A stretch of 64,000 nt of DNA, from the NCBI GenBank assembly GCA_965248855.1, contig CBDFKQ010000021.1, positions 1-64,000 of the forward strand, given 5' to 3'. Positions 1 through 11,547 of this stretch are shown piece by piece. Within the stretch, counting starts at the first letter, position 1. Every line of letters starts with the position of its first letter. Made by a program: the position numbers and the translations under genes. The stretch comes from CBDFKQ01 sp965248855 (GTDB taxonomy: Bacteria > Bacteroidota > Bacteroidia > Cytophagales > 172606-1). A model generated the notes under the pieces. The model was given only the letters and a program-made list of their open reading frames with translations, did no database searches and had not been told where the DNA came from.

Positions 1-649
1 CATGAACAAGAAATTCTTCGATTAAAATCTCAAATACAAGCAAGTAAGTTCTTATCCAAATTTTCTTTTATTAGACTAAAATTATAAATTTTTTAAAGAT
101 ATTGATAATAAAAATTTATCAAATCCTAATACTAATATAAAACAACTTGAATATGAACTTAATGAAGCACGATATCAAATAGAAAAATTACAAAAACAAC
201 TTGAAACAAATGCAAATAAAGATGATCGAACAACATTAGAAAGTCAAATTAATTTTCTTAATGATGTTATTGTTGATTTACGAAATAAAAATGAATTATT
301 AAAAAAAGAAATTGAATTTCTAAAAAATCCATTTATTGGAGATGATGAATATTCTCAAACTATAACAACAACACGACGAAAATCATCAGTTCCTCGACTT
401 TACTGTATGTTTAAAAAAAAAAATAATTTTTCGATTTATTTATTTATTTATTGAAAATATCTAGGTGACATGTGTGAAGTATTTGATCAACATGATACAG
501 ATGATTGTCCAAAACAAAGTTCACTTATTGATGATCAACATCATGATGATCATCAAACACGTGAAAGAGTATTACCACCACCACGACTTTATTGCGAAAA
601 ATGTGAAGAATTTGGTCATGATTGTAATGAAGTCGATGAAACTTATTAA
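1..649 (+). CDS. CLIP1: CAP-Gly linker protein CLIP-170, C-terminal end (partial, three exons)
   Basis: The 3' end of a eukaryotic gene read as exons 1-43, 99-404 and 465-649; both introns have GT and AG ends and the frame is kept across both. The middle exon encodes a charged, heptad-like coiled coil. The last exon encodes two CCHC-type zinc knuckles: YCDMC followed by HDTDDC, then YCEKCEEFGHDC. The protein ends in DETY, which corresponds to the EEY/F-like tail of CLIP-170. In vertebrate CLIP-170 the end of the protein has the same order (knuckle, short linker, knuckle, acidic aromatic tail) and binds p150glued and folds back on the CAP-Gly domains. CLIP-170 tracks growing microtubule plus ends. 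The start and the CAP-Gly domains lie outside the window. A possible polyadenylation signal AATAAA is at 988. Assignment rests on the two knuckles and the tail, which are distinctive. Confidence 0.85.
44..98 (+). other. Spliceosomal intron, 55 bases
   Basis: Starts GTAAGT and ends TTTAAAG. Removal joins a one-base partial codon to the next exon and keeps the coiled-coil frame open; reading through meets stops. Very short introns of this size support a compact animal genome. Confidence 0.8.
405..464 (+). other. Spliceosomal intron, 60 bases
   Basis: Starts GTATGT and ends ATCTAG after a T-rich stretch. Removal places the first zinc-knuckle cysteine (TGT split T/GT) in frame with the upstream coiled coil. 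Confidence 0.8.
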
Positions 650-1730
650 AATTTTTACTTTAGTTTTTATTTTGTTAAAATTTTTAAACAGTGATCAGAA
701 ATTGATCGATTATTTGAAACAATATTATTCGTTCTTTCTTTTTCTCTTTACTGCACTATTCAAATGTCCGGTGCTCGACTTACTTGTTTCTGTACATTAT
801 CCACTTTTCTTCACATTTATTCTTTCTCTGTTTGCATTTTTTTTTTAATATATATATCCATTGCTATATGATTTCAATCAAAACAAAAATAGATGATAAA
901 CATGGGTTCAGTTTGCGTTGTTTTTTTTCTTTCTTTTGTTTTCTTTTCCTTTTTTTAAGACAATTTATGTGTGATGTACGGAGACTAAATAAAAAACGTG
1001 CGCAATACGAAACATCTCTTATTATACTGTTGTAATTACATTTTATTTATATAACAAAATATATATTAACATTAGAAATATTATTTACTTTCATTTAAAA
1101 ATATCTTGTTTATGTTAATCTTCGTCTTGATTTTTTTGACACAAATTCGTAGAAATACATTCACATTCGGTGCATATTTTCTGCTGCTGCTTACTGATTC
1201 AATAAAAAAATATTTTTGAACTAATCGTTTTCTCTATTGAATCTGTTCGATTTATGATATGTTTCTCGATTTGAACGATATACACATGGAAATTGTCTAA
1301 CTTATTGTTGATTCAAGTTCCAACTAAGTCTCCTTTTTTTACCTATTCATTTCGGTTTTTTTCTTCTTATCTTATCAGAAGCAACATTTCGAAGGCCTTA
1401 TTACATGCATCTTAAATTAAACTCAAAGCGACTCACAATTCTTCAGGCTAGAAATTCTTGTAATATAGGAGAATTGAAAAATTTTAGATTAAATCAATAT
1501 ATGTGAAAATATATATTTATTTGTTAGAAGTTGCTTATTTGAACCATAAATCAAGTATATACTTTTCTTTTACATCTAGATTAAATAAGAGCACTCAAAA
1601 GTTTTGATCCGATAACTTTCTGTCTTGTTAATCGAAACGAATAGATTTATCGATCTAAAAAGAAATGAAATGCGAGAGAGTAAGGAGAATACTGATTTAG
1701 CAACATCCACTGTAGAGGATCGTGGCATTG
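650..1730. other. Animal intergenic region
   Basis: AT-rich sequence with pyrimidine-rich tracts around 720-960, likely the 3' untranslated region of the CLIP-170 gene (AATAAA at 988-993). No conserved protein, RNA gene or repeat is recognised. The open frames here are low-complexity and not believable as genes. Confidence 0.5.
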
Positions 1731-4700
1731 TTATTGTTGAGAAGTCTTTCTTTTGATAAGACAATCTAGAGCAGCCGCTTCAATGATTAAATCATGAGGA
1801 AGTTTGTCTAATTTTGTAGCATCGCCATTAATGAGTGTAGTATATATTTGGGTTTTAACTCTTACTTGTGACCTGTTAAGCTCATCCACCGATATACTTT
1901 GAAGTGAGCGATATTTGTCATCGAAAAGTGTCCGTTTCTCATTAATTAGTAATGGATGATTACCGTAGCAACGTTGTTGAAGTTCGTCATAGATTGTATG
2001 TGCCAGTGGCTGATTTTTTTTCTGTATTGCATCATGATATGCCCACAATAAAGTCACATCTGGGTATTTGGGCACGTCACTAACGGACAATTCAAGTGGT
2101 AGACTAGTAACACTGTTTGGATGTGAAGTTGGCTCTGAGAAACCAGATGATGTTCGACTTCTGGATGAGTCTGTCTCCAAGCGATAGAGATTAGGTTCTA
2201 TAGGTCTGAATGGTGAAGAAATACGCATATTATCAACTGCATCGATCAAATGCGATGTCGCCGAAGAAAATGAAGATTTAGGCGGCATCGATGCTGGCAA
2301 GAAAGGAACAGGTGGAGAGGCATTTCGCATAGAATATTGTTGATAATCTTGTGAATTCTGATACAGATTCGGATAGTAAGAAGGTATGGGTCTTGAGCTC
2401 GAATTTAAATCTGAAGGGTGTGTGGGACTATTAGTATCACGACGTTGAAAGTGCACATTGTCCCGTGCCATAGATTGTGGTTGTCGTGCGCCATACGTAT
2501 CAGGTTGGGTATAATATGATGGATTCGGATGAAAGGAGTCTTCGCGTTGCCGTGGTATATTCAGGAGTGGTTCTCTGTTATAAATTGCATCTGGTGGTAA
2601 ATAAGAGGGCTTTACATGTGGAGGTATGTGATCATATGTGGGCATCGGCGGATAGCTTGTACTACCCATCGTATAGTTTGGTTGAAATGACTGTGTGGGT
2701 GGATATTGTGGAAAAGGATTGAACGATGAGTGTGCATGATAATAAGGTGGTAATGATTCTCGATAATGAGAAGGTTGCGGTAGTCCTTGGTAATGAACAG
2801 GTGGTAGCTGTTGTTGATAAGGAGACGGTTGTACTTGTTGACCATAAATAACCAATGGCTCCTCGCGCCTCGATGATGGAACTACAACATTCGCGTTTGA
2901 ACTTGTAGGAGCACTCTTTCGTAATTGATATACAGCAGCTAATTCGTACAGTAAAGCTGAGGGAACATTTTTCAATTTTGAGAAAATCAGGATCAGTAAT
3001 AGTGCATACTTGTTCTTTGAGCCGTTCATACGTTATCTTTAATGAGTTAGCATCGAATGAACAATATTTCTGTGTGTTTGTCATAAATGTGGCTATATCA
3101 GCAGGATCTGTCAATGGAGCCATTGATTTACCATGTGATCGTTCTGTAAGTTCATGGCGGATAAAATGCTGTATGCGTTGGTCTCCACAAGTTCGATAAC
3201 GTTTGACTAATTCGATGGTAGGCAATATTTTAATTTCATCAAAATTTACGTCATCTGTGTTAGTATGAGTACTAGATGATTTTGCTTTTGGAGTTTCTTT
3301 TTTCGTAGCTTTAGGCTTGACAGTTGTTGATATTTTCTCTTCATCGCTGTCATCCTCACTTTGATCACTTTCATTCGTAGGCCTGGCATTATATTGTGAT
3401 GTTTCTTTCGATTCTGGTTTTCGTTTCTTCTTTTTCCTTTCCTCTAATGAGTCTCCCGACAATGCTCCAATTTGATTAAGAACTTCTTCACTCGCATATG
3501 AATCTGATTTTGGCATCGATATATTGTTGTTTTGTTCAGAAAGGCTAGCTTTTGCCGTTGTTGAATACGATATAGGATTTTGTCCTTCTACCGATTGTTC
3601 AGTATTGATAACAGTCATTGTGGACAATCGACTACTTCTTATCACTTCTTCACGTTGATCTTTCTCAATCGATTCACAAAACTCTTTAAGACTTCGAATA
3701 AATATATTGGCTTGTTTTCTTGCTTCGATGTTGCGTAACATTGTTGCTTCAATTTCTAATTGATCAATGAGTGCATGCAATTCGGCTGCTAAATTAAATC
3801 CCGAACAGATTCGACGTAATTCGGTACATTTTGCTCTGATCTCGGCATTTTTTTGTTGAAGTGCATTTTCGAGCATTTTTTTAGCATCTGCTGTATTTTT
3901 GATTTTTTTCTGAAAATCACTGGAATTGTGTGTTGCAGCATCATAGCGACTTTTAATATCAGCAAGAATATCTTTCAATGTCTGCTTGGTAACTATTACC
4001 GTTTTCTTAGCATGATAATGAGCTGTGTATGAACAGTTATGCTGACATTGAGTGCAATTGCCACCTTTCATTGCCCAGCATCGTAGAAAAATTTGAGCTC
4101 CTAATATTGTAGTTTCGTCGAGTTGACAATTATCATGACAGACATGATTACAATTTTGACAGAGTGTACTATGATATTTGGCATCGATAATTTCGGGTGT
4201 ATCAATAGTTCGTTCTTTGACATAGTCTTTATAAGTATTGGCATCCGCATTCGCTTGTTGTAAACCTGCTTCAAACATAGCAATTTCATCTTGCATTTTT
4301 TGCATTTGAGTTACTTCAAGACGAGCAGCATGCATAATTGTTTTAATAGAATTTCGAATATCTTTCATATGTTTGAATGCAGCCACAGATTTTGTTTTGA
4401 AAGTATTAAGCATTTTGATCATAGCCTTAAGTTCACTCATTGATTGTCTCCACTCAAATTCTAATGCCTGAATAGTTGATGATGTCCGTGTATTTGGATC
4501 AGCTGAAAAGGCTGAATTTTGCATATAATATGGATAGACATTTCCATTAAGTTCAAGTGCTGCTAAACTAAAACTAGATGAATGACGACTTGTATTTGTT
4601 AAAACAACAATTACATTATCCATAACGATATCGGGCAAATTTCCACGCAATTGAGCAATAACATTTCGTAAATTAACTGTCAATCGAGCGACAGTTCCAT

Positions 4701-5106
4701 TCACTACAATAATTATTCCTGTAAGTCCAGCTAGATGATCCACAGCATCAAGAATTTTACATAAATTAACACTGTCCTGCTCAGTTCCTCGCGTATCTGA
4801 TAGGCCTGGTGTATCAACAAAAAGATATTGAAAGTTGCCGTCAGTAAACATATATTGATTACAAGAGTCTGTTTTTGACTGTGTGTTGTCATTTACATTA
4901 TGTTCATGATGATCATAATTTTCAGTTACATGCAGATTATATTTTGATGGAATAGCTACTTTCAAATTATGCAACGAACCATTTTTAAAATAATTTGTTA
5001 AGTAATTAATGAATGTTGACTTTCCAGAACCTGTCTCACCAATTACAAGAACTTTCACCATATTGTTTGTGTTTAGACGTTCTTGACGTCTTGGACGATC
5101 TGACAT
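1731..5106 (-). CDS. GIMAP/AIG1-like P-loop GTPase with Cys/His cluster and duplicated tail domain (one frameshift)
   Basis: A long protein of about 1,124 residues once a single extra base in the T-run 2968-2972 is removed. Residues 23-30 form the P-loop GETGSGKS and 98-101 the DTPG switch; LTNTS stands where TKxD is usual, as in AIG1-like families. A Cys/His cluster of pattern C-x2-C-x3-C-x3-C, then C-x2-C-x3-C and HYH, begins near residue 315. Coiled coil, an acidic/basic low-complexity linker and two copies of a helical tail domain follow, separated by a Pro/Tyr/Gln-rich stretch. The start at 5106 is preferred over 5151 because a likely 3' splice site (TTTAG at 5139-5143) and a GTAAGT donor at 5280-5285 suggest a 5' untranslated intron. 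It is a paralogue of the genes at 5716 and 11548. Biochemical role unknown; animal GIMAPs act at membranes in immune cells, which does not prove such a role here. Confidence 0.75.
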
Positions 5107-5715
5107 GTTGCTGCCTTTTTGTTGTACCAGAAGAAATTCTAAACAGTACATCGAATTAATACATTCACTGTGACTAAAACTTGGATCTTATTGTTTAAAT
5201 TTGGTCCTGTCATACGAAGAATTTCATGACAATATTTATGTAGTACTTAATCTTGTGAAAAATGTGTATTATTGTTCATACTTACGTTGTTTATTACACG
5301 AATAGATGAACTCGTTTTGATAATCGAAGACGATGAATAAGTAGAAATGTTTATTTTATCTACAATAGTATTTTCATTAGCAATAATTTGTTTAAAATGA
5401 TATAAAAGCTTTCTAAATTAGAAAAAAAATACAAAGATGAATAATTACACGATACGAGAACACATGTCATATAGTTAACACCACAAAATCAAACGTTTTA
5501 GTTGAAATCGAAATGAAATGGAAAACTACAGTCGGATAATTCTAATACAAACCGATTATAATTAATCATATTTTTGCATTTCATTTTAATTTTTGGTAAG
5601 ATTTTCGGTCTTTCACATATTATTGATTAATCATAGGTGATAAATAAATTGAGGGTCGTATAAATTCATCAAATGGCTCAACTGTAATGTTAACATAGGA
5701 CAAAAATGAGTATAA
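5107..5715. other. Spacer between two GTPase paralogues
   Basis: Holds the probable 5' leader of the 1731-5106 gene, with a donor-like GTAAGT on the minus strand at 5280-5285 and acceptor-like TTTAG at 5139-5143, and the 3' flank of the next gene. Nothing else is recognised. Confidence 0.4.
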
Positions 5716-7904
5716 TTAACATGGAAAACCTCTTTTAATGACAAGTTTGACTGCTGATAATAGTAATCTTTTTTCAATTGGAACAAGATTGATTCTGAAT
5801 GGGTCGCCATCAGTAATTTCATTAATCTCATCCAATAATTGACGACTTAAATGTCTCAAATCGCGAAAGTTCTCCCACTCATGCTTTGCATATTCTTCAC
5901 ATAGGATAAGCTGCTCATTAGTCGATAAATATCCAGTTGATTCTCCATCACATCGACGTTTCAGTATCTCTCGGATCTCGTTGATATCGAAGTCGTCCAT
6001 ATCACTGTCGCGAAGGCGTACCAGTTTATTAGTAGGTAACATATCAAGATTCTCTCTTTCTAACTTATGCCTAATACCAGACTGATCATACGTCGTATCC
6101 TGTTGTGACACCAATTTTTCCTTATGCTTTGTAGATGTAGATGGAACAAATGGTTCTTGATATTTTGTTTTCTGTTCGTTATTGTGTGCATCATGAGAGT
6201 CATCAGAGTCTTCATTATAACTATTCTCTTTGATTAATAATGTTGATCTATGATTGGGTAGAGGCAGATATAACGTTTTTCGAGAACTACGTTCATCAAC
6301 ATTCTGATCATGTAATTCGCCGTTCGTTCGTGTTTTAGTTGATATCATGCCTGCGTCCGATTTTGGGCTTGTACATATCACAGGGCTTCTAGCCATACGG
6401 TCGCCAGCAGTTCGAAATTGTAAGGTCGGTTGGTGGTTTCTTGACCTCTCCGAAGCAACACATAGTTGCTGTAGATTAGCAATGAATTCACGAGATTTAA
6501 TAATTACAGAAGATGATTTCAAATAGAAGACATCCTTCTCTAAAAGCTCGACGAACCGACAAAGAATTGTAGTAACGTTTGAGTCCTTACAGGTATGCTG
6601 CAAACTTATAATACTCACTTTGACTTGCTCATATTGCTGTCTAAGTTCATATTCAAGTAGCTTCTTGACTGTTTGAAGATCGTTGTATTTTGAATCCACT
6701 GCTTCTTGCCCATTTTTGGTCTGCAGGTTTCGTTGGCGTATGTTTTCGACTATCATTGCCAGTGAAAACATAGTTTTCTTTATGATAAACTGTCCATGAA
6801 AATGTACAAGATCACTACATTTATTTGGGCAGCGAAGACACCATCCATTTTGATTAATTACAGAACATCTAAGTAAATTGTTAAAACTTGATTTTGGCAC
6901 TTCATCACTCGAGCACATTTCATGACAGGTTGTTTGGCAATCAAAGCAAATGGTATTGTAGTATGGTGTCGGAATGCGCCGATTCTGAGGGATCATTCGT
7001 TCTCGCATGAACTTAGGAAATCTTTCAGGATTAATCGACTGACTATGTGCCGATGATTCGAAAATAGTTAGTTCATCTTCTACAATCTGTAAATCTGAGA
7101 TAGTCGTTCGTGTCTGACACAACTGTTCTTTTATTTCATGTCGATCGTCATTTAAGTCTCTGAACACGTTTGTCGATGTTGCTCTAAGTGAAAGTAACTT
7201 TTTCAAAATACTATCGATTGTTCTCATCGATGAAGTGAAATCTCGTCTTAATACATCCATCGCACGGTGAGACCAAGTATTAGGATTAGTTGCGAAAGCT
7301 GAATTTTGCATGTAAAACACAGAGCATTTCTCTGAAAGGTTAAGACTACTAGGCCGAAAATTAACTGTATGTTGTTCACAATTTGTTAGAACAATGATTA
7401 TGTTCGAATCGATAGCATTTGGAAGACGATCACGGTAAATGCTAAGGACATTTTTAATATTAATAGTAGTACGTGCGACAGCACCATTGAGAATGAGAAT
7501 CAGTGCCCTAAGAGCTTTGAGGTTCTCAATATACGAAAGAGTTTTCGCTACATTACGGTCGCTTTGTGGTGAACTACGCGTATCATTTATACCGGGTGTA
7601 TCAATAAAATGAAATATCATTCCATGTAATTTAAATGAATAACGCTGACAATCGAGAGTTTTAGTTTGGGTTCTATCATTGACTAAATATTCATTAGAAA
7701 CCAAACCCATGTTACCAGTTTGATAGACAGTTGGAATTGCCACATATGGATAGTTAAGCGTTCCTCCACAGAAGTAATTAGCCAAGTAATTGATAAACGT
7801 ACTTTTTCCTGAAACAATAATTCTATCTAGCGCATATAGAAAGAATAAAACTCACCACTGCCGGTTTCTCCAATGATGACACTGGTCATTTCATTAGTTG
7901 GCAT
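5716..7904 (-). CDS. GIMAP/AIG1-like P-loop GTPase, paralogue with an intron in Walker A
   Basis: Two exons on the minus strand, 7904-7856 and 7808-5716, give 713 residues. The P-loop GETGSGKS sits at residues 12-19 and is split by a 47-base intron after the first base of the codon for its third Gly. DTPG follows, with LTN in the fourth GTPase motif. The Cys/His cluster (CFDCQTTCHEMC, later CLRCPNKC and HFH), coiled coils, a polar linker and a single tail domain ending near the C-terminus come next. It lacks the Pro-rich linker and second tail copy of the 1731-5106 gene. Sequence upstream of the start (CTATTGTGCAG directly before TACATG) could be another 3' splice site, so a further 5' exon is possible. 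Function unknown; same family and cautions as its neighbours. Confidence 0.75.
7809..7855 (-). other. Spliceosomal intron, 47 bases, inside the Walker A codons
   Basis: On the minus strand it starts GTGAGT and ends TTGTTTCAG. Removal restores GETGSGKSTFINYLANYF, matching the two paralogues. Those genes have no intron at this point. Confidence 0.85.
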
Positions 7905-10900
7905 GTACTGCACAATAGAAAGGATTAGAAATAATAGTACATAAACATTCTTAAGATAATTCTCTTTAGGAATTAACCTTTAGGAAAAAAGTAATATGTA
8001 AAGTTTGTTTATTATTGTATATTTTCTGGAATTTATAAATAGATCCTAAAACTCCTCACAAAAGATTTACAAAATATGAGTTCTAAATTGGGTAAACGCC
8101 AACTTTCGAATTCATCTGCGCATACATATCTTACGTAACAGGTCTTCAAACTATCGAACAAATGGGAAAAGTTTTCACCTCAAAACGAAACAAAAGTGAT
8201 CGCAACCTGAAAATACCGTTTCGAAAACCAAACAATTGTTTTCAAAACGGCAAAGAAGGACGCTTAGCTTAGAGACATCATTTTTAAAACAGTACAATTG
8301 TGTTCTGTTATGAGAATGGCAAAGTCTATTTTGAAACTAGCGTTTTTGGGTTGTCAACTTTTTAGTCAATTTTAGAAGTGATATGGCCAATACTAGGACC
8401 ACACTGTTTGTCCTAAGTCAAAACCTTTCCTGGATTCCTTACTAATTTGAAGAAACAGTTCGTAAAATGTCCTCCAAATTTATTGTTTATGCGTGCAGCA
8501 TAGCTATTTCCGATCTTACAAAGTCTTATTTTAATTGAAAAGAAAACACTTTATTTCTTCAAGATAAACTGAACTAAAACCAATCATACTACGCAGTTTG
8601 TCATCGACAAATCAAGAAGTTTTTGATGTAGAGGAAGGAATACATAGGAACCGAATATTTCTCCAGAAAAAAAGAACCTGGGACCAGTTTGCTCATTACA
8701 GTTACTGATGAAATGAGATATCCACTGGATGCAGATTCCAAAGGAATGGAGCTGACGTAATGTACCTCATATGTCTGCGATATATATAGCGAAATCTCAT
8801 GTGAGTGTTTGTAATCGATGGTTCTGACATTTCATTTGTAACGAGAGAGCTAAGGCTCTCTTGTGTTCTTTGAAGATTGATTTTGTTTTCGCACAGAATT
8901 TGATCAAGCTTGCCTACAACTGACGGTCAAAATATCATGAACACGGCGGAACCGTTTCAGTTCCACATGTATCGAGTCGGAGCGTATCAGTCGGGTTTGG
9001 TCTTGATTACGGTCCTCTAGAATGTCTAACTAAGGCCGAGACTGAGAGCCTCGATGTGGTCTCGGGCTTAGTATGTTCATAGCTGTAATTAATCAGAAAT
9101 ACCTAGAAATGCGTCGTACTTCAACAAGTCTTATTGAGTTTTAGGACCAAAGGTCTGTCGCAGTTATGGGTACTCTTCTCTATGTAAATGTCTCCAGAGG
9201 TGCATTTCGGTGCCGTTACTTTCAAAATAAGAACCGATTTGTCTATCATAATATCGATAGCAATTAATATTAATACATGTGTAGAAACTACACATCTATA
9301 TATACCGATTTACATACCTATCTACCTAAGGCCAGCGTTACTTAGTTATTAACAAGTGAATGTACGACTACCTTGTTGTCATTCGTCACCTAATCAGGTT
9401 ACGCACATTCAGCCCAACTGTGCGAACAAAGTTCGGAATCTTAGAGTGTCGTCAACAGAGTCTCTGAACAACAAATTATAATTGAAGTTAAACATGTAAT
9501 GCATTTGGAAGCTTTGAAATGCGCTTCATAGCTTGATGCAATGAAGATGCATGGGATTGAGAAGCAGGCATGCAGCGAACCCAATTTCGAGTTCGAATTC
9601 GAAAGCTATCTAACGAACTCAGACGATGTTCATGATTCAGATCTTTCTCCCAGCATTTCTCGGCCTATGCTATCTATTTTCGAAACAACCATAGGGTTCG
9701 TTTAAGTTCGGGTTCGAGTACTTCCCAACATCATTCATTCGTTATTTTGATGTTTTTACTTGTACAATTTTTGTATAATTTGTTATATTGTGCCGAAGCG
9801 TATTATAGCCAACTCTCGATTAATCTTTTTGGTTCACTTATACTACCTTTTATTAGTTGACTAAAAACGACCGACTGGAACTCACATTAACCGTGAGCGA
9901 ACGTTTGGATTCAGCAATGTTTAGTGTTGCTGCATATTACTTTACGCGAGTTCTTGGAGGGAAAAGTTTGGAGAAAACCGCTATTTCAGTCATAAAGTAA
10001 CATATATGTAGCGTGGTCGAATAGAATAAAAGTTGTACTCATCAGAAACTCGAAGAGCTACAGAATTTCATGTCGTATATCTTCATAGATCTGTAATCAT
10101 AAATTTTTCTTGGAAAAGCTCACTAAGAAATCAATATACTGAATGGATTGCTTTTACGCCGATGCAATCCAGTAATGGAACTGGCCGGTTTTTTACCGTT
10201 TGACTCATTAATGTCAACCAGTCGTTAAACACCCGGCTCGACTCGGTCAGAAAAGCCTAGCAGGTCAATCCGGTCCGATCGAAAAACTTTGCTGGTTTCA
10301 GATCTGCTGTCGATGCGAAAACTCTTTCGAGCAGGGTACTGCAAAAGTCGAGAGTCGATCCTTTTTTCTCTTAAAACCCTACAGTATCGTATACAAGATG
10401 CTTGCCAATCTTTGGTCAGAACCATTTTTTCCAACTTACCTTGAGCTTTTGTGCTGTAACTGCGATAATAAAGACAAAAAAAGAGTTTTTTTCTGCTTTT
10501 ATTTTTGAAAGTTGGAAAAAGTAACGTATATGAAATACAGGTTATCTTATTTGAGTTTTTAACAAGAGTCATAAAAGGCTGTTGAAACTCATTCTTTATA
10601 TTTCAAACAAAGTAAAAACTTATCTATATTGACTGTAGATCATACGCTGATAATGCCTAATATTATTTCGCTGAAGAGCTATCAGTAACAATATATGAAT
10701 TTATCAAAAAAAGTGACTATACATGCGATCCTAATGAGTTTCGGGGAATGACTGTTTTCAATATATGAAGAAATACACTTGATACTCTTTTATGAAAGTA
10801 CTTCATTTGTTGACTGAGTGTTAGGAACGAATAAAAATTTCATCGAATCTCATATTTCTTGTCAATCCGTCGAGAAGATGGCATAACGTGCTATACCATA

Positions 10901-11547
10901 CTGATGAGTCGCATTACTTTATATATTTCACATATTAATAGAAAAAGAATATCCAAAATCGACGTTTGTTTAACTAACAAGACCTCTGTTCATTGCAGAA
11001 GATTGGCATAGAACTAAAATATTTGTCCAGTTTTTAAAACTGAATATTTCTACGACATTTTGACAAGATTTCTAGAATTATACAATAGACGCTTTTATAG
11101 ATTATATAAACTATTTCTCTAACAGGATAATTGGAAAAAGTCTTATTTTTGGGATGCCCCCATCGTGAACAATAGTAGTAGCTTGCATGTTAATTATACG
11201 TTTCGTACTCGGTATTTCCATTATAATTTGACAAGATGTCTTATTTTTATGTTTTTCCAGTATTTGCCCTGTTTACAATTCATAGCACATCTCTTTCATT
11301 TTTCTTTTATGATTCCTTAATTTTATCTTACTATTGTTTTATTGCAAACATAGTTATCGACATCCACAAAACATAAAGCATAAAGGTAAGAGCACATGTT
11401 ACAAAGTTTTCAAAATACTTGATGGTTTCTTCGTCAATAAAACTATTCAGAAAAAAATGAATCTCGTTTTAGATTTGTATCGTGTGCTTGGTCCCAGAAA
11501 ACTCCTGCTAATTAAAACTAGAATGAATTGCGTTTAAGACAAAAAAA
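7905..11547. other. 3.6 kb animal spacer without a recognised gene
   Basis: No protein with family resemblance is visible in any frame. Parts near 8900-9100, 9550-9720 and 10140-10420 look richer in G+C and in CGA/TCGA words than the rest, and could be decayed mobile-element sequence, but no transposase, reverse transcriptase or terminal repeats were found. An imperfect hairpin lies at 9030-9071. A 5' exon of the gene at 11548 could lie near the right end but cannot be placed. Confidence 0.5.
9030..9071. repeat. Imperfect inverted repeat in animal spacer
   Basis: Arms CTAAGGCCGAGAC (9030-9042) and GTCTCGGGCTTAG (9059-9071) pair at 12 of 13 positions around a 16-base loop. It is G+C-rich in an AT-rich spacer. 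It could be a mobile-element relic or chance; no function is assigned. Confidence 0.35.

Noticed and set aside
465..848. A 127-codon plus-strand open frame starting at the last CLIP-170 exon
   Set aside because: It is the wrong frame of the zinc-knuckle exon plus low-complexity 3' flank.
2958..3012. A possible short intron GTATGC...CTCAG in the first GTPase gene
   Set aside because: Removing it does not restore the frame and deletes residues conserved in the paralogue; a one-base indel explains the data better.
9690..9730. GGGTTCG-type words that recall a tRNA T-arm
   Set aside because: No acceptor stem, anticodon loop or full cloverleaf can be built around them.
10225..10572. A 115-codon minus-strand open frame in the large spacer
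   Set aside because: No domain, no splice partner, mixed low-complexity composition; likely chance.
11334..11537. A possible upstream exon of the large GTPase gene
   Set aside because: The frame shows no similarity to the family and no convincing splice sites join it to 11548.
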